15,002 nt of DNA, taken from Symbiodinium natans. Its lineage: Eukaryota > Sar > Dinophyceae > Suessiales > Symbiodiniaceae. Positions 7,274 through 15,002 of the stretch are shown in pieces. Both the position numbers and the translations under genes were made by a program. Below the pieces are notes generated by a model. It saw nothing but the letters and a program-made list of their open reading frames with translations, had not been told where the DNA came from and made no database searches. How positions within the stretch are numbered: the first letter of the stretch is position 1; every line of letters starts with the position of its first letter. The stretch covers positions 1 through 15,002 of the forward strand of contig CAJNDS010001529.1 of the NCBI GenBank assembly GCA_905221605.1, given 5' to 3'.

Positions 7274-7486
7274 ATGCGGTTGTCTTTTAGCTTGTGTTTA
7301 GCAGCCCTAAATGTTGTTCCTTGTTTACAGGAGATTTCGGAGATTTGCGTTGTTTTGCGTTTGTTTGCTATTTTTGCAATGTACTTTTGCTTTTGTTTGC
7401 ACGTAGACCTGTTTTGCTGGATTTTGTGCCGGATTGTTTTTTCAAGATGCCTTGAGATCTGCAAGACTCTCAGAGACTTTTGCTAA
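7274..7486 (+). other. Small hydrophobic 70-codon open frame, unassigned (unit 3; copies in units 1, 2, 4, 5)
   Basis: The ATG frame begins with MRLSFSLCLAALN, which resembles a signal peptide, and continues into a second stretch rich in Phe, Cys, Leu and Ile that could span a membrane. Full-length copies are at 2094-2306, 4696-4908, 9817-10029 and 12395-12607. In unit 6 the ATG is ATA (near 14948). A/B differences inside it change the protein (Val-Val-Leu in A, Val-Glu-Leu in B). The hydrophobicity follows directly from the T-rich DNA, and a splice-acceptor-like tttacag lies inside the frame, so coding is unproven. The opposite strand is also open across the region with a Lys-rich frame. Confidence 0.15.
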
Positions 7487-7662
7487 TTTTTGCGCCTACG
7501 GGCCATGTGTCTTCAACAGATTGCATCTGAGCCGCTGCTCGCTGAGCGCTCTCTTGCCTCAAGCAGCTCCTAGGCCACAGCTAGCGTACTTGCGCCATGT
7601 CTGCCACGTCGGAGCCTGATTTGTTGGCCGAAAAAAGTGCCCAGACATAGTCCGTAGGGTCC

Positions 7663-7950
7663 ATGTTTGTGCTTCCAAGGTGTCGCAAGCCCTTCGCAAC
7701 TCGCTCAGCGAAGTACTCAGTGGAGGAGGTTGCCGAGGTCTTCAAGGCCGATTTTTGGCGATGCGAGAGGCTTCACATTCGTTGCGGGGCGCAGGCGCGG
7801 CCGGCCGGTGCGCGGCCGGAGGTGTCCAAGCTCATCCGTGCGCTGCTTGGTGGCCTAGCTGCAGTGTATGGTTGTAGCAACAGCCATGCGCGGGGTCAAA
7901 GCTTTGGGTGCAAGAAACCAGTCATGCCTTCAGTCAGGTCCTTGGGTTGA
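7663..7950 (+). other. GC-rich block with a 95-codon open frame, unassigned (unit 3; copies in units 1, 2, 4, 5)
   Basis: An ATG frame starting MFVLPRCRKPF is open in all five complete units: 2483-2767 (94 codons, different C-terminus), 5085-5369 (94), 10206-10490 (94) and 12782-13069 (95). One A/B length difference is exactly three bases (gctgcagtg against gctgtg), which keeps the frame. A substitution changes Asp to Val. Two other plus-strand frames and part of the minus strand are also open here, as expected for GC-rich DNA. I recognise no domain. Recent homogenisation explains the shared openness, so this is the least poor coding candidate and no more. Confidence 0.18.
7795..7819. repeat. 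Short GC direct repeat and palindrome in the GC block (unit 3)
   Basis: The 10-mer gcgcggccgg occurs at 7795-7804 and 7810-7819 and overlaps the 8-bp palindrome ggccggcc. The element is shared by units 2-5. The preceding bases distinguish A (gcgcaggcg) from B (gcgcttgcg). Unit 1 has a different GC-rich sequence here (about 2608-2640) built on gccgccgcc. Confidence 0.75.
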
Positions 7951-8243
7951 GTCTGACATGAACCCTGAGGCAGGAAGTCAGTCTTGTTCTATAGCAAGTT
8001 GTGACGTGGACGGTGAAGCCAGGCAGACGTAGACTGTATTCCTTTTTCTGAACCCGATTGGTGAAAGACCAATGTGTACCTTGACGTTCTGCCTGAAGGC
8101 GCGAAGTGCTTCTTAGACGGTCAGCGACCATTGATTCGTATGGCAGGCATGCGCTCCGGTTGACAGAGGTCCTCGCCAGAAGCAGAAGAACATCTCTTGC
8201 GTCCTTCACCCTTTAGGGGACGACCGGTAGTATAATACTGACA
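7951..8243. other. Unit-end segment with no gene seen (unit 3; same in all complete units)
   Basis: This segment runs from the gtctgacatgaaccctgagg region to the junction. It holds mixed-composition DNA with short minus-strand frames of 62-95 codons across units that I cannot assign. The copies in units 2 and 4 match each other, as do those in units 3 and 5. Units 2 and 4 keep cccagcttcg, which units 3 and 5 lack. Confidence 0.6.
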
Positions 8244-8332
8244 TTGGCGTGCGGTGATTGGGTGGCGGGTTTCCTGCACCTGTCCTTTAATAACTTTGTA
8301 AACTCCAAAGGGTGAATCCAGTCCTGATAAAG

Positions 8333-9020
8333 GGGTTTCCGCAGGGTTTCCGTTCATGTTTGTTAAGCTTCTGGAGGGTTTCCCTGGGTTTCCCTACAGT
8401 TTCGCGAGGGTTTCCGCGGGGTTTCTGGGGGTTTCCGTGGGTTTCCTTAGATTTCGTGCATGTGTTAAAACCTATTGGATGGTTTTGGTAGGTTCCTCAA
8501 GGGTTTCGTGAGGGTTTCCGTGGGATTTCGTGCAGTTTTTGAACTTTCCGGAGGTTTTCCTTGAGTTTCTCTAAAGTTTTGTGAGGGTTTCCGCGGATGT
8601 CCGTGGGTTTTGTCAAGTTTTGCCTTGGTTTTTTAAAAGCTTTCAGATGGTTTCCCTGGGGTTTTCTAAGGTTTGCGGGGTTTCAGTGGGTTTTGTTAGA
8701 TTTTGCGTAGGTTTTTGAAGCTCTCGGAAGGTTTTTCTAATGTCTTGTGAAGGTTACCGTGGGTTTTCCATGGTTTTTGACAGCTTTGAAGGGGTTTCCG
8801 TGGGTTTCTTAGGGCTGTGTGAGGGTTTCCGCGGGGTTTCTGTGGGTTTTCTTATATAGGTCGTGCGCAGGTCTTTAAAGCTTCCAGTGGAGCTTTGTGA
8901 GGGTTCCTGCAAAATCTCCGCGGGGTTTCGATTGGTTTTCTCATGCTTTGCGGCTTTGGAAAAAGATGTCAGAAGCTTCAGCGAGGGTTTCCATGAGCTT
9001 CCATGGCACCATGGATTTCC
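8333..9020. repeat. G/T phased island, unit 4
   Basis: B-type copy. The quadruplex motif is at 8408-8441. It lacks the 8-bp atttccat insertion near its 3' end. Confidence 0.85.
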
Positions 9021-9483
9021 TCAGTTACTTCAAGCTTTGGAATTTGTCACATGATGCGGTCGGCGCTCGTCCAGATAGGCAAGATGCAAGCGGCGCAGTG
9101 TGTCGTGCGGCTTTGCAGCGCTGCCAGGTGAGGTTGTGGAGGTGGATGCTGATGGCACAGGGAGAATCAGAAGTGACCGCTGGGGCTAACCCAGCTGTAT
9201 TTTTCCGCAGGAGTAGGTTTTCCATATGTGCTCCAGGTCTTTGCGCAGGAAATTGTTCCGAGGCCAGATTCTGGGTCCGCTTTTGTGTGCAAAAGTCACG
9301 TCCGCTTGTGCGTGGCCTCCCCGGTGCCCGTTTCTATGATGTTGATCACTTCCGCAAGAAAGCTGCCTGTGGAGGGTCGTTGTTCTTTAAAAAAAATTCT
9401 CCACGCTAGGAGCTTGCCTGTGGGTCAGAGTTGCTGTAGCGTCGCAATCTGGGGAGCGCAGGGGCTCGAAAAATGCAGATTTA

Positions 9484-9530
9484 GCGACACCAAAATTGGG
9501 GCCGCCAGGCGGCCCCAATTTTGGGGTCGC
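9484..9530. repeat. 47-bp near-perfect palindrome, unit 4
   Basis: Same arms with the a/c mismatch. Direct 16-bp repeats follow at 9589-9604 and 9614-9629. The preceding bases are B type (cgtggcccc rather than cctggcccc). Confidence 0.9.
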
Positions 9531-10885
9531 AGTTCCAGCCTTTTCATGTATTTACACATTATAATAAGGGAAGCTGGGTGCATTTCGTGGCCCCATTTTT
9601 GGGGCCGCGAGACGGCCCCATTTTTGGGGTCGCAAGTTTGAGCCCTGGGCTCACGCAGCTGGGTCTCGTCAGCGTGCCTGCGCCTGCCCTTGTTCCAGGA
9701 ACCTTGGGGAGCAGCGTGCAGAACATAAGCTTGGGGATCAGGGGCTTGTCCGAAGCAGCTGCTTGCTTTTGTAATGCTGCAGCAGAAAGGGAGCTGCAAC
9801 TGTGGAGGCCACTTTCATGCGGTTGTCTTTTAGCTTGTGTTTAGCAGCCCTAAATGTTGTTCCTTGTTTACAGGAGATTTCGGAGATTTGCGTTGAATTG
9901 CGTTTGTTTGCTATTTTTGCAATGTACTTTTGCTTTTGTTTGCACGTAGACCTGTTTTGCTGGATTTTGTGCCGGATTGTTTTTTCAAGATGCCTTGAGA
10001 TCTGCAAGACTCTCAGAGACTTTTGCTAAGTTTTGCGCCTACGGGCCATGTGTCTTCAACAGATTGCATCTGAGCCGCTGCTCGCTGAGCGCTCTCTTGC
10101 CTCAAGCAGCTCCTAGGCCACAGCTAGCGTACTTGCGCCATGTCTGCCCCGTCGGAGCCTGATTTGTTGGCCGAAAAAAGTGCCCAGACATAGTCCGTAG
10201 GGTCCATGTTTGTGCTTCCAAGGTGTCGCAAGCCCTTCGCAACTCGCTCAGCGAAGTACTCAGTGGAGGAGGTTGCCGAGGTCTTCAAGGCCGTTTTTTG
10301 GCGATGCGAGAGGCTTCACATTCGTTGCGGGGCGCTTGCGCGGCCGGCCGGTGCGCGGCCGGAGGTGTCCAAGCTCATCCGTGCGCTGCTTGGTGGCCTA
10401 GCTGTGTATGGTTGTAGCAACAGCCATGCGCGGGGTCAAAGCTTTGGGTGCAAGAAACCAGTCATGCCTTCAGTCAGGTCCTTGGGTTGAGTCTGACATG
10501 AACCCTGAGGCAGGAAGTCAGTCTTGTTCTATAGCAAGTTGTGACGTGGACGGTGAAGCCAGGCAGACGTAGACTGTATTCCTTTTTCTGAACCCGATTG
10601 GTGAAAGACCAATGTGTACCTTGACGTTCTGCCTGAAGGCGCGAAGTGCTTCTTAGACGGTCAGCGACAATTGATTCGTATGGCAGGCATGCCCCAGCTT
10701 CGGCGCTCCGGTTGACACAGGTCCTCGCCAGAAGCAGAAGAACACCTCTTGCGTCCTTCACCCTTTAGGGGACGACCGGTAGTATAATACTGACATTGGC
10801 GTGCGGTGATTGGGTGGCGGGTTTCCTGCACCTGTCCTTTAATAACTTTGTAAATTGCCAAAGGGTGAATCCAGTCCTGATAAAG

Positions 10886-11583
10886 GGGTTTCCGCAGGGT
10901 TTCCGTTCATGTTTGTTAAGCTTCTGGAGGGTTTCCCTGGGTTTCCCTACAGTTTCGCGAGGGTTTCCGCGGGGTTTCTGGGGGTTTCCGTGGGTTTCCT
11001 TAGATTTCGTGCATGTGTTAAAACCTATTGGGATGGTTTTGGTAGGTTCCTCAAGGGTTTCGTGAGGGTTTCCGTGGGATTTCGTGCAGTTTTTGAACTT
11101 TCCGGAGGTTTTCTTTGAGTTTCTCTAAAGTTTTGTGAGGGTCTCCGCGGATGTCCGTGGGTTTTGTCAAGTTTTGCCTTGGTTTTTTAAAACTTTCAGA
11201 TGGTTTCCCTGGGGTTTTCTAAGGTTTGCGGGGTTTCAGTGGGTTTTGTTAGATTTTGCGTAGGTTTTTGAAGCTCTCGGAAGGTTTTTCTAATGTCTTG
11301 TGAAGGTTACCGTGGGTTTTCCATGGTTTTTGACAGCTTTGAAGGGGTTTCCGTGGGTTTCTTAGGGCTGTGTGAGGGTTTCCGCGGGGTTTCTGTGGGT
11401 TTTCTTATATAGGTCGTGCGCAGGTCTTTAAAGCTTCCAGTGGAGCTTTGTGAGGGTTCCTGCAAAATCTCCGCGGGGTTTCGATTGGTTTTCTCATGCT
11501 TTGCGCGGCTTTGGAAAAAGATGTCAGAAGCTTCAGCGAGGGTTTCCATATTTCCATGAGCTTCCATGGCACCATGGATTTCC
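10886..11583. repeat. G/T phased island, unit 5
   Basis: A-type copy, identical by eye to the island of unit 3. The quadruplex motif is at 10961-10994. Confidence 0.85.
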
Positions 11584-12061
11584 TCAGCGTTACTTCAAGC
11601 TTTGGAATTTGTCACATGATGCGGTCGGCGCTCGTCCAGATAGGCAAGATGCAAGAGGCGCAGTGTGTCGTGCGGCTTTGCAGCGCTGCCAGGTGAGGTT
11701 GCGGAGGTGGATGCTGATGGCGCAGGGAGAATCAGAAGTGACCGCTGGGGCTAACCCAGCTGTATTTTTCCGCAGGAGTAGGTCCGAGTAGGTTTTCCAT
11801 ATGTGCTCCGGGTCTTTGCGCAGGAAATTGTTCCGAGGCCAGATTCTGGGTCCACTTTTGTGTGCAAAAGTCACGTCCGCTTGTGTGTGGCCTCCCCGGT
11901 GCCCGTTTCTATTATGTTGATCACTTCCGCAAGAAAGCTGCCTGTGGAGGGTCGTTGTTCTTTAAAAACAAAAATTCTCCACGCTAGGAGCTTGCCTGTG
12001 GGTCAGAGTTGCTGTAGCGTCGCAATCTGGGGAGCCCAGGGGCTCGAAAAATGCAGATTTA

Positions 12062-12108
12062 GCGACGCCAAAATTGGGGCCGCCAGGCGGCCCCAATTTT
12101 GGGGTCGC
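12062..12108. repeat. 47-bp near-perfect palindrome, unit 5
   Basis: Identical to the unit 3 copy, including the g variant at the mismatch. Direct repeats follow at 12167-12182 and 12192-12207. Confidence 0.9.
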
Positions 12109-13452
12109 AGTTCCAGCCTTTTCATGTATTTACACATTATAATAAGGGAAGCTGGGTGCATTTCCTGGCCCCATTTTTGGGGCCGCGAGACGGCCCCATT
12201 TTTGGGGTCGCAAGTTTGAGCCCTGGGCTCACGCAGCTGGGTCTCGTCAGCGTGCCTGTGCCTGCCCTTGTTCCAGGAACGTTGGGGAGCAGCGTGCAGA
12301 ACATAAGCTTGGGGATCAGGGGCTTGTCCGAAGCAGCTGCTTGCTTTTGTAATGCTGCAGCAGAAAGGGAGCTGCAACTGTGGAGGCCACTTTCATGCGG
12401 TTGTCTTTTAGCTTGTGTTTAGCAGCCCTAAATGTTGTTCCTTGTTTACAGGAGATTTCGGAGATTTGCGTTGTTTTGCGTTTGTTTGCTATTTTTGCAA
12501 TGTACTTTTGCTTTTGTTTGCACGTAGACCTGTTTTGCTGGATTTTGTGCCGGATTGTTTTTTCAAGATGCCTTGAGATCTGCAAGACTCTCAGAGACTT
12601 TTGCTAATTTTTGCGCCTACGGGCCATGTGTCTTCAACAGATTGCATCTGAGCCGCTGCTCGCTGAGCGCTCTTGCCTCAAGCAGCTCCTAGGCCACAGC
12701 TAGCGTACTTGCGCCATGTCTGCCACGTCGGAGCCTGATTTGTTGGCCGAAAAAAGTGCCCAGACATAGTCCGTAGGGTCCATGTTTGTGCTTCCAAGGT
12801 GTCGCAAGCCCTTCGCAACTCGCTCAGCGAAGTACTCAGTGGAGGAGGTTGCCGAGGTCTTCAAGGCCGATTTTTGGCGATGCGAGAGGCTTCACATTCG
12901 TTGCGGGGCGCAGGCGCGGCCGGCCGGTGCGCGGCCGGAGGTGTCCAAGCTCATCCGTGCGCTGCTTGGTGGCCTAGCTGCAGTGTATGGTTGTAGCAAC
13001 AGCCATGCGCGGGGTCAAAGCTTTGGGTGCAAGAAACCAGTCATGCCTTCAGTCAGGTCCTTGGGTTGAGTCTGACATGAACCCTGAGGCAGGAAGTCAG
13101 TCTTGTTCTATAGCAAGTTGTGACGTGGACGGTGAAGCCAGGCAGACGTAGACTGTATTCCTTTTTCTGAACCCGATTGGTGAAAGACCAATGTGTACCT
13201 TGACGTTCTGCCTGAAGGCGCGAAGTGCTTCTTAGACGGTCAGCGACCATTGATTCGTATGGCAGGCATGCGCTCCGGTTGACAGAGGTCCTCGCCAGAA
13301 GCAGAAGAACATCTCTTGCGTCCTTCACCCTTTAGGGGACGACCGGTAGTATAATACTGACATTGGCGTGCGGTGATTGGGTGGCGGGTTTCCTGCACCT
13401 GTCCTTTAATAACTTTGTAAATTGCCAAAGGGTGAATCCAGTCCTGATAAAG

Positions 13453-14140
13453 GGGTTTCCGCAGGGTTTCCGTTCATGTTTGTTAAGCTTCTGGAGGGTT
13501 TCCCTGGGTTTCCCTACAGTTTCGCGAGGGTTTCCGCGGGGTTTCTGGGGGTTTCCGTGGGTTTCCTTAGATTTCGTGCATGTGTTAAAACCTATTGGAT
13601 GGTTTTGGTAGGTTCCTCAAGGGTTTCGTGAGGGTTTCCGTGGGATTTCGTGCAGTTTTTGAACTTTCCGGAGGTTTTCCTTGAATTTCTCTAAAGTTTT
13701 GTGAGGGTTTCCGCGGATGTCCGTGGGTTTTGTCAAGTTTTGCCTTGGTTTTTTAAAAGCTTTCAGATGGTTTCCCTGGGGTTTTCTAAGGTTTGCGGGG
13801 TTTCAGTGGGTTTTGTTAGATTTTGCGTAGGTTTTTGAAGCTCTCGGAAGGTTTTTCTAATGTCTTGTGAAGGTTACCGTGGGTTTTCCATGGTTTTTGA
13901 CAGCTTTGAAGGGGTTTCCGTGGGTTTCTTAGGGCTGTGTGAGGGTTTCCGCGGGGTTTCTGTGGGTTTTCTTATATAGGTCGTGCGCAGGTCTTTAAAG
14001 CTTCCAGTGGAGCTTTGTGAGGGTTCCTGCAAAATCTCCGCGGGGTTTCGATTGGTTTTCTCATGCTTTGCGGCTTTGGAAAAAGATGTCAGAAGCTTCA
14101 GCGAGGGTTTCCATGAGCTTCCATGGCACCATGGATTTCC
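13453..14140. repeat. G/T phased island, unit 6
   Basis: B-type copy, differing from unit 4 by a g-to-a change (ttgaatttctc near 13682). The quadruplex motif is at 13528-13561. Confidence 0.85.
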
Positions 14141-14615
14141 TCAGCGTTACTTCAAGCTTTGGAATTTGTCACATGATGCGGTCGGCGCTCGTCCAGATAG
14201 GCAAGATGCAAGCGGCGCAGTGTGTCGTGCGGCTTTGCAGCGCTGCCAGGTGAGGTTGTGGAGGTGGATGCTGATGGCACAGGGAGAATCAGAAGTGACC
14301 GCTGGGGCTAACCCAGCTGTATTTTTCCGCAGGAGTAGGTCCGAGTAGGTTTTCCATATGTGCTCCGGGTCTTTGCGCAGGAAATTGTTCCGAGGCCAGA
14401 TTCTGGGTCCGCTTTTGTGTGCAAAAGTCACGTCCGCTTGTGCGTGGCCTCCCCGGTGCCCGTTTCTATGATGTTGATCACTTCCGCAAGAAAGCTGCCT
14501 GTGGAGGGTCGTTGTTCTTTAAAAAAAATTCTCCACGCTAGGAGCTTGCCTGTGGGTCAGAGTTGCTGTAGCGTCGCAATCTGGGGAGCGCAGGGGCTCG
14601 AAGAATGCAGATTTA

Positions 14616-14662
14616 GCGACACCAAAATTGGGGCCGCCAGGCGGCCCCAATTTTGGGGTCGC
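14616..14662. repeat. 47-bp near-perfect palindrome, unit 6
   Basis: Same arms with the a/c mismatch. Direct repeats follow at 14721-14736 and 14746-14761; the base before the second is changed (gagatgg instead of gagacgg). Confidence 0.9.
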
Positions 14663-15002
14663 AGTTCCAGCCTTTTCATGTATTTACACATTATAATAAG
14701 GGAAGCTGGGTGCATTTCGTGGCCCCATTTTTGGGGCCGCGAGATGGCCCCATTTTTGGGGTCGCAAGTTTGAGCCCTGGGCTCACGCAGCTGGGTCTCG
14801 TCAGCGTGCCTGCGCCTGCCCTTGTTCCAGGAACCTTTGGGAGCAGCGTGCAGAACATAAGCTTGGGGATCAGGGGCTTGTCCGAAGCAGCTGCTTGCTT
14901 TTGTAATGCTGCAGCAGAAAGGGAGCTGCAACTGTGGAGGCCACTTTCATACGGTTGTCTTTTAGCTTGTGTTTAGCAGCCCTAAATGTTGTTCCTTGTT
15001 TA

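Larger units (their letters stand above)
5675..8243. repeat. Tandem unit 3 (A type, reference copy)
   Basis: This 2569-bp monomer carries A-type markers along its whole length. By eye it is indistinguishable from unit 5 (10796-13362) except for one extra ct dinucleotide in the run near 7549. It is the cleanest copy for describing the layout: leader, G/T island, exon-like patch, palindrome, T-rich stretch, GC block, junction. Like unit 5 it lacks a short stretch (cccagcttcg) that is present at the same place in units 1, 2 and 4, near 8150. Confidence 0.95.
8244..10795. repeat. Tandem unit 4 (B type)
   Basis: This 2552-bp monomer is B type throughout and is the shortest. Its private changes are a 1-nt-shorter leader (aactccaaag near 8301) and a 2-nt deletion (cctcagttac, near 9019) that changes the reading frame of the exon-like patch. 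Its 3' half, from about 9880 to 10795, matches unit 2 (from about 4760) almost base for base at a distance of 5121 bp. Confidence 0.95.
10796..13362. repeat. Tandem unit 5 (A type, near-copy of unit 3)
   Basis: This 2567-bp monomer has the same sequence as unit 3 at every point I compared, except for a 2-nt contraction (gcgctcttgcc instead of gcgctctcttgcc) near 12669. The distance from unit 3 to unit 5 is 5121 bp, the dimer period. Confidence 0.95.
13363..15002. repeat. Tandem unit 6, cut by window end (B type)
   Basis: Only the first 1640 bp are visible, ending in the T-rich stretch just before the tttacag signal. It is B type: no atttccat insertion, gcggctttgg rather than gcgcggctttgg, tatgatgttgatc, cgtggcccc. 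Private changes include ttgaatttctc near 13682, gagatgg near 14741, aacctttggg near 14832 and tcatacgg near 14948. Unlike units 2 and 4 it carries the 10-nt tccgagtagg insertion near 14340, so it is not a pure copy of unit 4. Confidence 0.95.

Overview
The window is one tandem array and contains no gene I can name. A monomer of about 2.56 kb is repeated head to tail: five complete units begin at 1, 3114, 5675, 8244 and 10796, and a sixth begins at 13363 and is cut by the window end. Unit lengths are 3113, 2561, 2569, 2552 and 2567 bp, with 1640 bp of the sixth visible. The first unit is long mainly because of a roughly 490-bp internal duplication. I found no rRNA, tRNA, recognisable snRNA, transposase, CRISPR array, bacterial operon or long conserved protein frame.

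Each unit has the same layout, given here for the unit at 5675. (1) A short leader, 5675-5764. (2) A G/T-rich island, about 5765-6462, built on a degenerate GGGTTTCC theme recurring every 10-11 bp. (3) An exon-like patch with a possible 83-nt GT-AG intron at 6572-6654. (4) A 47-bp near-perfect palindrome at 6941-6987, then two 16-bp direct repeats at 7046-7086. (5) A T-rich stretch, about 7265-7500, with TTTGC motifs again roughly 10 bp apart. (6) A GC-rich block, about 7500-7950. (7) A unit end at 7951-8243 with an 11-bp palindrome just before the next unit.

The monomers are of two kinds, A and B, which alternate as a higher-order repeat with a period of about 5.12 kb. Diagnostic sites in the middle and 3' parts give A-B-A-B-A-B. 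The first about 400 bp of units 1 and 2 carry the opposite type, so these two are mosaics. Units 3 and 5 (both A) look identical by eye apart from one 2-nt indel. Units 4 and 6 (both B) differ at about ten sites. Unit 1's 3' end and a patch of unit 2 carry many small indels.

The source looks eukaryotic: long satellite-like monomers, GT-AG-like signals, and no prokaryotic gene density or operons. A protist with a large repeat-rich nuclear genome fits, and a dinoflagellate is my tentative guess from the general look of the sequence; no spliced-leader or other diagnostic gene confirms it. The open frames present are short, lie on both strands in all frames, and have no recognised homology, so they are reported only as low-confidence candidates. 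The most interesting signals are the long helically phased G/T island, the A/B dimer structure with its swap, and the conserved palindrome.
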